DNA of 64,000 bases, taken from the NCBI RefSeq assembly GCF_002914585.1, contig NZ_PDDM01000018.1, positions 47,032-111,031 on the forward strand, written 5' to 3'. Source of the stretch: Pseudanabaena sp. BC1403 (GTDB lineage: Bacteria; Cyanobacteriota; Cyanobacteriia; Pseudanabaenales; Pseudanabaenaceae). The translations under genes were made by a program, and so were the position numbers. A model generated the notes under the pieces. It did no database searches. It was not told the DNA's origin and saw nothing but the letters and a program-made list of their open reading frames with translations. Below are positions 18,621-27,156 of the stretch, one piece after another. How positions within the stretch are numbered: position 1 is the first letter of the stretch; each line of letters begins with the position of its first letter.

Positions 18621-18968
18621 ATGCCTGAAACAGTACAGTACATAACCAACGAACAAGGCGATCGCATTGGAGTTGTATTAGATTTAGATACCTATTCTCG
18701 ACTTACTCCCACTTTAGATCCTGAATATCTTATTGGCTTAAACATAGAAGAATTAAAAGCCCTTGCTAGTTGCAAATTAGCCTTAACCGATCAAAATAAC
18801 CTAGATCAACTCATCGATAGAAATAGCCAAAATTCACTCTCCGAAGGTGAACTTCATGATTTAGATGACCTTCTAGAGAAAGTGGATCATCTCACTATTC
18901 TAAAAACTCGCGCTAGATATACTCTAAGGCTCTTACAAACAAGATCAGAGCAAAGGATAGTTGCATGA
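18621..18968 (+). CDS. Small protein with Phd/YefM-like N-terminus, partner of HNH gene
   Basis: A 115-residue acidic protein. Its first ~30 residues (QYITNEQGDRIGVVLDLDTY) look like the DNA-binding front of Phd/YefM or similar small antitoxins, and the rest is predicted helical. It is not firmly recognised. A purine-rich GGAGCT lies about 6 bp before the ATG. The HNH nuclease gene starts inside its stop codon (ATGA, 18965-18968), so the two form a coupled pair, and an antitoxin or immunity role for this protein is a reasonable guess but unproven. The pair lies between two copies of the direct repeat. Confidence 0.65.
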   Translation: MPETVQYITNEQGDRIGVVLDLDTYSRLTPTLDPEYLIGLNIEELKALASCKLALTDQNNLDQLIDRNSQNSLSEGELHDLDDLLEKVDHLTILKTRARYTLRLLQTRSEQRIVA

Positions 18969-19477
18969 GCGCCTACATCGCTATCCATTTACAAGAACAA
19001 ATTCGAGAGCATTTTTATGAATGCTGCGCCTACTGCAAAACAGCAGAATTTTTAACAGCCGTTACCTTTGAGTTTGAACATATTCAACCAATTTCGGCAG
19101 GAGGTGAAACTATATTTGCCAACCTAGCTTTATCTTGCCCCTCCTGCAATCGCCACAAAGGAAATCGTCAAATTGCGCCCGATCCTAGCAACAACGATCT
19201 AGTTCCGTTATTTCATCCACAACAACAAATTTGGCAAGAGCACTTTAGTTGGGATGAATCCAAAACAGAAATTATAGGCAAAACAGCGATCGGTCGAGCT
19301 ACTATTACCGCCCTCAAAATGAATCGCTCATCTCTAGTTCGAGTTAGAGCCATGTGGATAAAATTAGGAGAACATCCACCTATATTTTCAAAAGTAGTTC
19401 AAGAAATTCGTTTAGAAGCACAACAAAAAGGGCTTACCCCCGAAATCTTAGAGGAAATCCTCAAGGATGAATTTTAG
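18965..19477 (+). CDS. HNH endonuclease
   Basis: A 170-residue protein with a clear HNH nuclease motif: CAYC near the N-terminus, FEHIQPISAGG with the catalytic His, an Asn in IFANLALSC, and CPSCNRHKG, so the two CxxC knuckles bind a structural zinc. The C-terminal part is helical without a known domain. Stand-alone HNH proteins of this size are common in cyanobacteria, and their targets are mostly unknown. It is coupled to the small upstream gene by a 4-bp overlap and is followed 58 bp later by copy 2 of the direct repeat. Confidence 0.88.
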   Translation: MSAYIAIHLQEQIREHFYECCAYCKTAEFLTAVTFEFEHIQPISAGGETIFANLALSCPSCNRHKGNRQIAPDPSNNDLVPLFHPQQQIWQEHFSWDESKTEIIGKTAIGRATITALKMNRSSLVRVRAMWIKLGEHPPIFSKVVQEIRLEAQQKGLTPEILEEILKDEF

Positions 19478-19535
19478 ATTTGCATCCCTTCCAAAATATT
19501 TCCATCATCAAAGCCGCTAATTTTTTAACTGCGAT

Positions 19536-19626
19536 CGCGCTATATCCTTGACCTCATTAAGTGCGATCGTGCGAGTAAGTGTCGAATTAGTTGCGATCGT
19601 CAACAGCTTGCCACCATTGAATGAGC
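19536..19626 (+). repeat. Cassette-flanking direct repeat, copy 2
   Basis: Almost identical to copy 1 over its first ~55 bp and last ~25 bp (CGCGCTATATCC ... TGCCACCATTGAATGAG); the middle differs and contains added CGATCG sites. It lies between the HNH cassette and the toxin-antitoxin cassette. Confidence 0.85.
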
Positions 19627-19682
19627 GAACCTAAACCAAAAATGCTAAGATATGCTCACTTGCTTTGTAAGGAGGTTTCTGT

Positions 19683-19907
19683 ATGACTAACGCAACCTAT
19701 GATGAAATTTTTGGAGCAGTCTTAACCCTGCCCCCTCTTTACCGCGCCATGCTTGCAGAACATCTCCTTAACAGCCTTGATGAAATTAATCCCGAAATTG
19801 AAACAGCTTGGAATAGAGAAATATCTAATCGCATAGAAGCGATCGATCAAGGTAAAGTCACCTTAATCCCAGCCGATGAAGTATTGCAAAAACTAAGGAA
19901 TCGATAA
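19683..19907 (+). CDS. Addiction-module antitoxin (PF09720-like)
   Basis: A 74-residue protein with the features of the 'putative addiction module component' family: YDEIFGAVLTLPP, a central AEHLLNSLDE and a C-terminal IPADEVLQKLR. These labile antitoxins bind and neutralise a ParE/RelE-type toxin. A strong ribosome site, AAGGAGG, lies at 19669-19675, 7 bp before the ATG. The toxin start overlaps its stop (TAATG at 19905-19909), the usual coupling in this module. Confidence 0.9.
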   Translation: MTNATYDEIFGAVLTLPPLYRAMLAEHLLNSLDEINPEIETAWNREISNRIEAIDQGKVTLIPADEVLQKLRNR

Positions 19908-20197
19908 TGTTTCTTGAGTTTGATCCTAATGCACAACTAGAACTTGAAGCAGCAGTTTCATACTATGACAGCATCAATCGTAAACTTAACCAAGCCTTTA
20001 TTGATGCCGTTGAAAGAACCCTCAATCGCATTGCTCAGTTTCCGAATGCTTGGACACCAATGATCGCAAGTGCTAGACGATGCCATGTTGATGGATTCCC
20101 CTATGGCATTGTGTACCGAGTTTGTGGCGATCGCATCCAGATCCTAGCCGTTATGCACTTACAACGCAAACCACACTATTGGATAGATAGAAATTAG
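19907..20197 (+). CDS. ParE/RelE superfamily toxin
   Basis: A 96-residue protein with the ParE/RelE fold pattern: an N-terminal strand FLEFDPNAQLELEAAVSYY, then FIDAVERTLNRIAQFPNAW, and C-terminal strands FPYGIVYRVCGDRIQILAVMH ending in a basic patch RKPHYW. Such toxins either cleave mRNA at the ribosome or poison gyrase; the sequence alone does not decide which. It follows its antitoxin directly, and copy 3 of the direct repeat begins 28 bp downstream. Confidence 0.9.
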   Translation: MFLEFDPNAQLELEAAVSYYDSINRKLNQAFIDAVERTLNRIAQFPNAWTPMIASARRCHVDGFPYGIVYRVCGDRIQILAVMHLQRKPHYWIDRN

Positions 20198-20225
20198 ATA
20201 CAACCCCAACGACTGATCATGCGAT

Positions 20226-20291
20226 CGCACTACATTCTTGACCTCGTTAAGTGCGATTGTGCGAGTAAGTGTAGAATCAGTTGCGATCGTC
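20226..20291 (+). repeat. Cassette-flanking direct repeat, copy 3 (partial)
   Basis: Matches the first ~66 bp of copy 2 (TTGACCTC.TTAAGTGCGAT, GTGCGAGTAAGTGT.GAAT, AGTTGCGATCGTC) and then diverges, lacking the TGCCACCATTGAATGAG end. Confidence 0.8.
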
Positions 20292-20402
20292 GTAGGGGAG
20301 AGCATTCCCATGAAAATCTACGCTTTTATAGATTGATTTAATTTGAGAATCCAATGACTTAAACACGCAAGATAGGGACAAGCGATCGCTAAAAAGAGAA
20401 GT

Positions 20403-21023
20403 CTAGAGGCTTTGCATCGCTTCGCTTAAGTTCATTAATAGCTTGTAATAGCGAATCACCCATATCAGAAAAAGAAGTAAAGACAATAAAGCTATGAAGG
20501 GGAAAATCGTAGCTAATCCCAACGATACAACCAGTCCTATGCCAATGAGCAAAACCCCTTCTGCATCTTTTGCAAGGTTATTTTTATGGATAAATTCTGC
20601 AACCTGTTTAAGAAATATTAAAAAAGAGACATAAGCGATCGCTGAAATAATCGTTTGTAGCCCTGCACCATTTGGGGAAAATGCTCCGATGCCCTGGAAA
20701 CAAGCAATAATTATTGAAATTAAATCAAACATGACAGATATATAAATAGTTTCTTTTCCCGTCATTCTCTCTGGTGCTGTTAAGCAAAATAATTTGCCCA
20801 CAATAGCCATAATCTGTGCGACCACAGATGCAATTATAGTACCAACCACTCCGAAAAAAAGAAACGCTAGGCTTCCAGCAAAGGGCGTAATAATGAGAAT
20901 AATTACACTTAAAATAGTGAGGGCAAGGCTGTAATAGAGAAACGAAATCCCCCTAGGTACTTTAGTTTGCTTAAGTTGCCTAGCGGGGTTTGTATTCTGT
21001 CTAGAATTATTTTGCTGTCTCAT
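20403..21023 (-). CDS. Multi-pass membrane protein of unknown function
   Basis: A 206-residue protein from the ATG at 21023. The open frame extends to 21143, but that end falls inside a long hairpin, and the extra 40 residues look non-coding. After a polar, Gln/Asn-rich N-terminus there are about six hydrophobic helices (YYSLALTILSVIILIITPFA, AFLFFGVVGTIIASVVAQIM, and others). No family is recognised. It lies downstream of the NAD operon on the same strand but behind a hairpin, so it is probably a separate transcription unit or read through weakly. Confidence 0.65.
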   Translation of the reverse strand: MRQQNNSRQNTNPARQLKQTKVPRGISFLYYSLALTILSVIILIITPFAGSLAFLFFGVVGTIIASVVAQIMAIVGKLFCLTAPERMTGKETIYISVMFDLISIIIACFQGIGAFSPNGAGLQTIISAIAYVSFLIFLKQVAEFIHKNNLAKDAEGVLLIGIGLVVSLGLATIFPFIALLSLLLFLIWVIRYYKLLMNLSEAMQSL

Positions 21024-21105
21024 AGCACTCTGAAGTTCGACCCTCGCAGTATATAGCTTCGAGAGCTTTATTGTATAGCAATGAAAGTTTTGCTTAGGAC
21101 AGAAT

Positions 21106-21160
21106 AAAACCCAAAAGATAAGTTGCGGCGCGAAGCGCCGCAACTTATCTTTTGGGTTTT
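21106..21160. repeat. 26-bp perfect hairpin with GAA loop
   Basis: Left arm 21106-21131 and right arm 21135-21160 pair perfectly around GAA (GCGAAGC cap). Outer ends are AAAACCC/GGGTTTT. It lies 17 bp past the end of nrtR and probably ends the NAD operon transcript. Confidence 0.9.
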
Positions 21161-21177
21161 ATCGTAACATCAGTTAA

Positions 21178-21909
21178 TTAAATAAACACCATCGGTTTAT
21201 TCTTAAATGGAGCGAAAGCTTCCGCATCGAAGCGGTAGAGACTAGCGGGACGACCTGCTCCCCGTGAAGTTTTGATACCAGTATCACTTAAAAAGCCTAA
21301 CTTTAATAATCGGGTGCGGAAATTGGAATAGTCAGAGAAATTCTCTCCGAGAACAGTTGTGTAGAGTTGATAGAGATCGCTAAGAGTAAAAGCTTCAGGC
21401 AGAACATCAAAGGCAACTGGGCTATATTCGAGTTTGTTGCGGAGGCGGCGATGTCCATATTCGAGAATGCGATTGTGATCGAAAGCGAGTTGCGGAACTT
21501 GCTTAACGGGATACCATGCGATACCGCTTACTCCATCGGCGATGAGTTCGGCTTGAGAGAAGGGAACTAGAGCAAAGTAACTGACAGATAGATAGCGCAC
21601 AGCAAAACTGTCGGGAGCCTCGCGAGGATCGCGTCCGATATCGCCGAAGGTGAAGAGTTGTTCGAGATAAAGATTTTTGGCGCGGATTTTTTCCGAGAGG
21701 ATGCGATAGGCCGATTCTTCGAGGGATTCGCCTTGACGCACGAGAGTTCCTGGTAAACACCAGCGATCGCGATATGGTTCATGTTGGCGCATCACAAGTA
21801 GTACCAATAGACGATTTTGCTCGGTGTCTACGGAAAAAATCACGTTATCGACACCGACCTTGAAGTCTGCTAGGGGTTTTGGGGCTATTGTGCGGGACTT
21901 GTCTGCCAT
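21178..21909 (-). CDS. nrtR: NrtR-type Nudix-winged-helix regulator of NAD metabolism
   Basis: A 243-residue protein with an N-terminal Nudix-like domain (~18-150) and a C-terminal winged-helix part (LSDLYQLYTTVLGE, NFRTRLLKLG, GAGRPASLYRF). The Nudix box is degenerate: in the segment starting GTLVRQGESLEES the usual REL.EE is replaced by RILSEK, so hydrolysis is doubtful. That pattern, and the position directly after nadD and pncB, fit NrtR, a repressor that senses ADP-ribose or related nucleotides and controls NAD biosynthesis and salvage genes. It overlaps nadD by 25 bp (21885-21909). An ADP-ribose pyrophosphatase is the alternative. Confidence 0.85.
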   Translation of the reverse strand: MADKSRTIAPKPLADFKVGVDNVIFSVDTEQNRLLVLLVMRQHEPYRDRWCLPGTLVRQGESLEESAYRILSEKIRAKNLYLEQLFTFGDIGRDPREAPDSFAVRYLSVSYFALVPFSQAELIADGVSGIAWYPVKQVPQLAFDHNRILEYGHRRLRNKLEYSPVAFDVLPEAFTLSDLYQLYTTVLGENFSDYSNFRTRLLKLGFLSDTGIKTSRGAGRPASLYRFDAEAFAPFKNKPMVFI

Positions 21910-22472
21910 GCGTAAAGCGACTCTCGTTGGATATATGCTGCGACTGTGGGTATTATGACTGAACTGTTGCCATTGTTGCGATAGTCTGACGAAGAAACGT
22001 TAGGTATCGAGGTAGAGTCAGGCGCGATCGCAACTTCAGTACCCATATTCACAAGGCGATCGATATCGTCTCCTAAAATGGTCACGCCTTGACGGGGAAC
22101 AACTAGTAAATTTACTTGATTGAGCAGATCTTGAGCGCGATACCAAGTTGGCAACTGCGGCACAAGGTCACCACCGATAACGAGGGTGAAGTTTGTATCT
22201 TGCCAGATTTGTTTGGCTTGCTCGACGGTGTTAATCGTGCGTGGATTGCTGATTTCAGGATGCAAGCCAATCGTTTGGGCTGGTGGTTGGATCGCGGCAA
22301 TGGTTAGCTCCATCATGGCGATGCGATCGCGTAGGCTTGCTTGATGAGTTTTGAATGGGTTATCTGACACCCAAACAACTGTGCGATCGTAATGATTATC
22401 GAGCCATTGCAAGATCTGTTGATGTCCAATGCTCGGCGGATCGGCGCTAGTTCCAAAAAGAGCGATATTCAT
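21885..22472 (-). CDS. nadD: Nicotinate-nucleotide adenylyltransferase
   Basis: A 195-residue nucleotidyltransferase of the NadD/NMNAT family, which joins nicotinate mononucleotide and ATP to give deamido-NAD. The N-terminal signature FGTSADPPSIGHQQIL carries the (T/H)xGH-type motif, and the C-terminal SSSDYR is in the place of the ISxTxxR motif. It sits 2 bp after pncB and overlaps nrtR, so the three genes supply consecutive Preiss-Handler steps plus their regulator. Confidence 0.9.
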   Translation of the reverse strand: MNIALFGTSADPPSIGHQQILQWLDNHYDRTVVWVSDNPFKTHQASLRDRIAMMELTIAAIQPPAQTIGLHPEISNPRTINTVEQAKQIWQDTNFTLVIGGDLVPQLPTWYRAQDLLNQVNLLVVPRQGVTILGDDIDRLVNMGTEVAIAPDSTSIPNVSSSDYRNNGNSSVIIPTVAAYIQRESLYAWQTSPAQ

Positions 22473-22474
22473 GA

Positions 22475-23830
22475 TTACCCTTGCAAGCTTGCTGCGATCG
22501 TAACAGGAATAGATATTGGTGAAGTAATGGCGCGTACAGTCAGCGGTAATGACTGAACAGATTTACGAGTGCGTTTTGCGATCGCATCCAAATCATCCAA
22601 TGATTTCAACAATTCTCCATCATGCATGATTAGTTCTAGTAAAGGTTGCTCATTGGATTGAGGAATATCAGAAATATGAGTGAGGCGATCGCCTGTAATC
22701 ATCCCATTCTCAAAACTGCGCCAGATTTGCTTGCGACCTGCGATCGAGTGCTTCCCACTTGATTTTTTGGAAACTGGAATATTATCAATTTCCACTAACT
22801 TATAAACTCCATTTACGGGCGCACCTGTTACCAATTTTGTACCGATGCCATAGCCATCGATGGGTGCTCCTAACGCTTTGAGACGGAGAATCTCGGCTTC
22901 GTCAATGTCACCACTAGCGAATATGGCGGCATCGGGAAGTAGCGATCGCACTTCTTTAGAAACTGCGGCAATATCTCCTGAATCAATGCGAACTCCCTTT
23001 ACTTGCATCTCACCTGATTTTACTTTTTCAGCAAGATTTTGCGCAGCAGCGATCGTGTCGAAGGTGTCGATTAGGAGTGAACTATTGGGGAAAACTTGAT
23101 GGAATGCGCTAAAGGCTTGGGCTTCACTACCCTCTGTTGCATTCAATGCCATCACCAAAGCATGAGCCATCGTCCCGCTTGGTTTTCTGCCAAGCTTCAG
23201 CGCAGCTAATACATTGGAAGTATCATTCATTCCTGCGGCGATGGCTGCTCTTGCTGCCCAGAGTGAAGCTTGAGGACTGAAGGCTCGTCTTGTGCCAAAT
23301 TCTAAGAGGGTAATGCGATCGCCTGCGGCATCACGCATTCTTGCAGCTCTGGTGGCGATCAGGGTTTGATAGTTAATTGTATTTAGCAAATAGGTTTCCA
23401 CTAATTGCGCTTGCCAGAGTGGTGCTTCGATTCTCAGAAAAGGTTCATTGGCAAACATGGCAGTTCCTTCTGGCACTGCCCAGAGATCGCCTTCAAACCG
23501 AAAATTTCTTAATAATTCCCAAAAACGGCGATCGGCGTTGGCAAAGATACCTGTACCTTGTAGAGCTTCGATTTGCTCTGAGGTGAAATGCAGATTTTGC
23601 AGATATTCCACTGCTTGAGCGAGTCCCATCGCGATCAGATAGCCAAATCCTTCAGGCAATCGGCGCACGAATAACTCAAAACTGGCTCGTTTGCGATCGC
23701 ATCCTTCGCTTACATAGCAAGCGCCCATCGTCAGTTGATAAAGGTCAGTGAGCAGTCCATATTCATCGGTGGCGATGTTCAGTGTATCGGACTTTAGGCT
23801 CACAGTAGGATTAACGGTTATAGCGCTCAT
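22475..23830 (-). CDS. pncB: Nicotinate phosphoribosyltransferase
   Basis: A 451-residue enzyme from the ATG at 23830; the frame stays open 28 codons further, but those residues are not family-like. It converts nicotinate and PRPP to nicotinate mononucleotide. Family features are DLYQLTMGACY at the N-terminus, SGDIAAVSKEVR and IFASGDIDE in the phosphate-binding part, and GYGIGTKLVTG. It is the first gene of the pncB-nadD-nrtR operon, and an NrtR operator would be expected just upstream of 23830, but I cannot pick it out. Confidence 0.92.
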   Translation of the reverse strand: MSAITVNPTVSLKSDTLNIATDEYGLLTDLYQLTMGACYVSEGCDRKRASFELFVRRLPEGFGYLIAMGLAQAVEYLQNLHFTSEQIEALQGTGIFANADRRFWELLRNFRFEGDLWAVPEGTAMFANEPFLRIEAPLWQAQLVETYLLNTINYQTLIATRAARMRDAAGDRITLLEFGTRRAFSPQASLWAARAAIAAGMNDTSNVLAALKLGRKPSGTMAHALVMALNATEGSEAQAFSAFHQVFPNSSLLIDTFDTIAAAQNLAEKVKSGEMQVKGVRIDSGDIAAVSKEVRSLLPDAAIFASGDIDEAEILRLKALGAPIDGYGIGTKLVTGAPVNGVYKLVEIDNIPVSKKSSGKHSIAGRKQIWRSFENGMITGDRLTHISDIPQSNEQPLLELIMHDGELLKSLDDLDAIAKRTRKSVQSLPLTVRAITSPISIPVTIAASLQG

Positions 23831-24282
23831 GACTTTGGTGGGGTAGAGGCTGGTGTATTTTTTATTATAGTGCTTTTCACCAAAATTGCAAGCGTATTTT
23901 TTATTTGGCAACATTTAAAACATTTATAGCTGGATCATAGATTTTCAATATGCTAAAGCTATTTCCTGTAGATATAAGACATGAGTCATTAAAGCGTTAT
24001 GCTTGAAATTTGCAATAGTTATAGTAAATACAACTTTAAATATTAATTGCTGTGGCAGCAAGAATATTGCGTAACCAGTTGTGGGTCATATGATTGCGGT
24101 TGCTTTGATGCCAGCGCATGAATATCGAAAAGTCGTTCGTTTTTTACGGAACTGAAGCACCGTTTTCACCCCATGCGCTCCGTAAATAATCAAATTTGTC
24201 GTTAAAAAAATTTTGATTGTGCGAAAATATGCAATATCAAATATATACTGCATCTCAGTAAGTGAATTTAGGGGGTAGTGAC
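23831..24282. other. AT-rich intergenic region between divergent genes
   Basis: No gene is supported. The stretch should hold the pncB and DUF4157-protein promoters. An inverted repeat TTTACGGA (24151 region) / TCCGTAAA (24180 region) separated by about 25-30 bp is the one structure noted. The DUF4157 gene has a ribosome site GGGGG(T)AG about 6 bp before its ATG at 24283. Confidence 0.45.
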
Positions 24283-26529
24283 ATGTCTCGTACTTACGAT
24301 TACAAAAAGAAGCCTTTCCAATCCACAGCTTTAGTCCAACCCAAAGCAACATATTTACAAACTAGAGGCTTCACACCACTTCAGACGGATTTGGATGAAG
24401 ATGCCTCCTTTCGACCATCTGGATACACTGAGAATTTTCTAGAAAAAATAATAAATCAGCGGGGCACTGAATCGTCTGATACGTCAGTCCAAGCAAAGCC
24501 ACAGAATCGATTGAAGGCGATCGCAAGTCAGCGTATGGCGATCCAAGCCAAGTTGAATATTGGTGAACCGAATGACAAGTATGAGCAGGAAGCTGATCGT
24601 ATGGCGGCTCAGGTGACGCAGCAAATTAATTCATCTCCACAGGATAGCTCCGTCCAAAGGGGAGCGATGCCAAAAGAAGAAGACCAACTGCAAGCCAAGT
24701 TTTTGGTGCAAAGACGGACAAACTTAGATGAGAGCGAAGCCTCGACAGATTTGGAGTCATCAATTGAAAGTGCGCGGAGTCGAGGTCAGTCTCTAGAACC
24801 TAATCTGCAAGCAAAGATGGGGCAGGCAATGGGGGCAGACTTTAGCGGGGTAAAGGTACATACAGATTCGCAGTCTGATCAATTAAACAAATCAATTCAG
24901 GCTAAGGCTTTTACGACTGGACAAGATGTGTTTTTTCGGCAGGGTCAATATAATCCTACCAGTCGTGGTGGGCAAGAGTTGATCGCTCATGAGTTGACTC
25001 ATGTTATACAGCAAAATGGGACACAAGCCCCAAGTGGTCAATCGATAGTTCATAAAGCTCCAGATCAAATTCAACGACTCATCTCAAAAGATGATTTTGT
25101 GAGTCTGGCTGGGGGGCCCAGCACTAAAGCTAAAATAGATTCTAGTACCTATACCAAGATTCTTCAATGTCTGAGACAGTGCGAATCGGAAAGTGTTGAA
25201 GAACGTAAACAAACGATTTATGAAAATCTGAAAAAACTATGTACAAAATGGTTGGGCGGACATACTGACAAAAAGAACACAGAGACAAGAGGCGTGGTCG
25301 ATTATTTCCCCAAAGATAAATCGGATGAAACCAAAGCCAAGCATATTTCAGGCTTACTGAAAGAAGTTCTGGTGGTACTCGGAGAAAAAAGTAGTCATAT
25401 CAAGAGCGAAACTCCTTCACAGATTGTCAATCAAATTCGAGAAGAGAAGGAAGCAACCCTAAATGCGATCAAAACCGAGGAAGAAAAAGCGTCTGAAGGC
25501 TCTGACAGTTATAAATTAACCTTACTTGCAGCAGTTGAGAATCCATACCTAATCGATTTCGCTAAGAAACGATTGGCTCTGACAATTGAAAATAAACGCA
25601 AACTGCGCTCTAAAAACAAAAAAAATAATACCCAAATCAAAAATGAAGCCGCCAAACAGGTACTGATGGAGAAAGAGGGAGAACAGTTTACTTCGATGAA
25701 GCCCGAAGAGCAACTAAAAGCAGTCGAAAAGTTAGCAAAGGCTTCGTCAGCAGTTGGTCATACTTGGGTGAATTTGACAGCATTAGATACTAATTCTAAG
25801 CCGTTAAATAGGCACAGTTTTGGATTCTATCCTAAGGAATTCTATAATCAACCCACGGTTCCAGTCCCTGGTAAAGTTGTCTATCCAGATACTCTTCATG
25901 AAGGTGATGCCACCCAAAGAGCTCTAGACTATAAATTAACCAAAAAGGAATACAACCAAGCACTGGATTTCGCAAAAATTCAACTGCAATCTCCGCCCCA
26001 ATACCTATTAACTGGTTATAACTGCACATTCTTTGCTAAAAAGATAGTGGAAACCGCTGGGAAGAAATTTCCAGGAAATGCGTTTATGACAGTGCCAACA
26101 GGAGCAGTATCTGCAATTACAGGACTAGGAAAGGACAAAGCTTTTAATCCTAATGCCCTATACGATGAGTTGATGACATACGAAGGGAAAGACGGAGGTG
26201 CTCAGTCCTATGAACCCAAGAGGATAGAGCGCAAAAAGGAGCTTACTCCATGCGAAAAGATGCGTAAATGTATTTCAGACATGGGGGCTGACAAATTTAC
26301 ATTAAATCATGCTATCGAGGAAAAATATTCTCAACAAAATAAAGGGAAGCGAACCTTGGAAAGTGGTAAAGAAATAAAAATCACTGATATTTATACAGGC
26401 TTAATTGATAATGAAACAGAGATAACAACTATACCTGAAGGTAGAGGCGAATCCTATTGGGTTGATAACGATGTTTTGTATAATGCGATCGCCGATCAGG
26501 TTCTTGATGCTCTGGGTTTAAGTGATTGA
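24283..26529 (+). CDS. DUF4157 (eCIS-core) protein with putative papain-like C-terminus
   Basis: A 748-residue protein from the ATG at 24283; a GTG at 24262 is also in frame but lies upstream of the ribosome site. After a disordered Gln/Thr-rich N-terminus comes the DUF4157 pattern: IGEPNDKYEQEADRMAAQV (~94-112), LQAKMGQAMGADFSGVKVHT and the zinc-protease-like HELTH at 236-240. This domain marks cargo of extracellular contractile injection systems and related exported proteins. The middle is a charged helical region. The C-terminal part has VGHTWVNL (His493) and GYNCTFFAKK (Cys581), in an order typical of circularly permuted papain-like (NlpC/LRAT-like) folds, so a peptidase, amidase or acyltransferase toxin is possible. 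No injection-system genes are in the window. Confidence 0.8.
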   Translation: MSRTYDYKKKPFQSTALVQPKATYLQTRGFTPLQTDLDEDASFRPSGYTENFLEKIINQRGTESSDTSVQAKPQNRLKAIASQRMAIQAKLNIGEPNDKYEQEADRMAAQVTQQINSSPQDSSVQRGAMPKEEDQLQAKFLVQRRTNLDESEASTDLESSIESARSRGQSLEPNLQAKMGQAMGADFSGVKVHTDSQSDQLNKSIQAKAFTTGQDVFFRQGQYNPTSRGGQELIAHELTHVIQQNGTQAPSGQSIVHKAPDQIQRLISKDDFVSLAGGPSTKAKIDSSTYTKILQCLRQCESESVEERKQTIYENLKKLCTKWLGGHTDKKNTETRGVVDYFPKDKSDETKAKHISGLLKEVLVVLGEKSSHIKSETPSQIVNQIREEKEATLNAIKTEEEKASEGSDSYKLTLLAAVENPYLIDFAKKRLALTIENKRKLRSKNKKNNTQIKNEAAKQVLMEKEGEQFTSMKPEEQLKAVEKLAKASSAVGHTWVNLTALDTNSKPLNRHSFGFYPKEFYNQPTVPVPGKVVYPDTLHEGDATQRALDYKLTKKEYNQALDFAKIQLQSPPQYLLTGYNCTFFAKKIVETAGKKFPGNAFMTVPTGAVSAITGLGKDKAFNPNALYDELMTYEGKDGGAQSYEPKRIERKKELTPCEKMRKCISDMGADKFTLNHAIEEKYSQQNKGKRTLESGKEIKITDIYTGLIDNETEITTIPEGRGESYWVDNDVLYNAIADQVLDALGLSD

Positions 26530-26895
26530 GATTGACTTCTGCAAAAAATCTAGACGATTGATCGTATTCCATTAATTTGCATTAGTTTGACAAAACAGAT
26601 TATGAAAGAAGATGGGGTAGTAGTTTAAGGCTCATTTGAGATAGGGCGATCTCGTATCTCGTAGGAAGTGATCTCCGATCTTGTCGATTGGGCTAAGCAC
26701 AGCTACGCCGAATTATCCAACCACCAGCAACAAAACTGTGTAAAGTCTGGGTCATTACCGTCTGATCGCCGAGTTTGTAGCCCCGTATGGAGGCAAATAA
26801 TCGGTGAGTTACGCGATCACTAACACATTACTACTTGAAAATTAATGAACGCGCTATAATGAAATTAAGCTAGCTATACCATAAACAGGTGGGAA
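26530..26895. other. Intergenic region without a supported gene
   Basis: No gene or repeat is supported here. The minus strand near 26690-26790 has a short gene-like open run (GYKLGDQTVMTQTLHSFV), too weak to call. The toxin-antitoxin promoter must lie near its right end. Confidence 0.4.
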
Positions 26896-27156
26896 ATGGA
26901 AACTCTAACAACTGCCGCAGCCAGAGAAGACTTTGAGAACATGGTTAAATTAGTCACTGAAGAAAATAAAATCTATCAGATCAAATCTACTAAAAATTCT
27001 GCGGTACTTCTTTCATACAAAGAGTATGAAAGCTTGCAGGAAACTCTAGAATTATTGTCAATTCCTGGATTTAGAGAAAGCCTTCAGCTATCACTTCAAC
27101 AAGTAAAAAACAATGAAACTTATTCCCTAGATGAGGTGTTAGGAGATCACAATTGA
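26896..27156 (+). CDS. Phd/YefM family antitoxin
   Basis: An 86-residue protein with the Phd/YefM layout: METLTTAAAREDFENMVKLV (dimerising DNA-binding part), then KNSAVLLSYKEYESLQETLELL and an acidic C-terminal tail that would wrap the toxin. It neutralises the downstream ribonuclease-type toxin and normally represses its own promoter. A GGTGGGAAATGG leader gives a weak ribosome site. The toxin start overlaps the stop codon (TGATG, 27154-27158). Confidence 0.88.
   Translation: METLTTAAAREDFENMVKLVTEENKIYQIKSTKNSAVLLSYKEYESLQETLELLSIPGFRESLQLSLQQVKNNETYSLDEVLGDHN

Noticed and set aside
18501..20291. attC-type integron recombination sites
   Set aside because: The repeats lack an obvious R-box/L-box imperfect palindrome, so a true integron is not claimed; only the cassette-like layout is reported.
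21024..21143. Upstream extension of the membrane protein gene
   Set aside because: The extra 40 codons run into the hairpin at 21106-21160 and look non-coding.
21503..21782. Overlapping frames inside nrtR rich in Arg and Ser
   Set aside because: Alternate-frame shadows of the Nudix-wHTH gene.
24262..24282. GTG start for the DUF4157 protein
   Set aside because: It lies upstream of the GGGGGTAG ribosome site that fits the ATG at 24283.
26690..26790. Short minus-strand protein-like run (GYKLGDQTVMTQ...)
   Set aside because: Only about 30 codons, frame not supported on either side, no family recognised.
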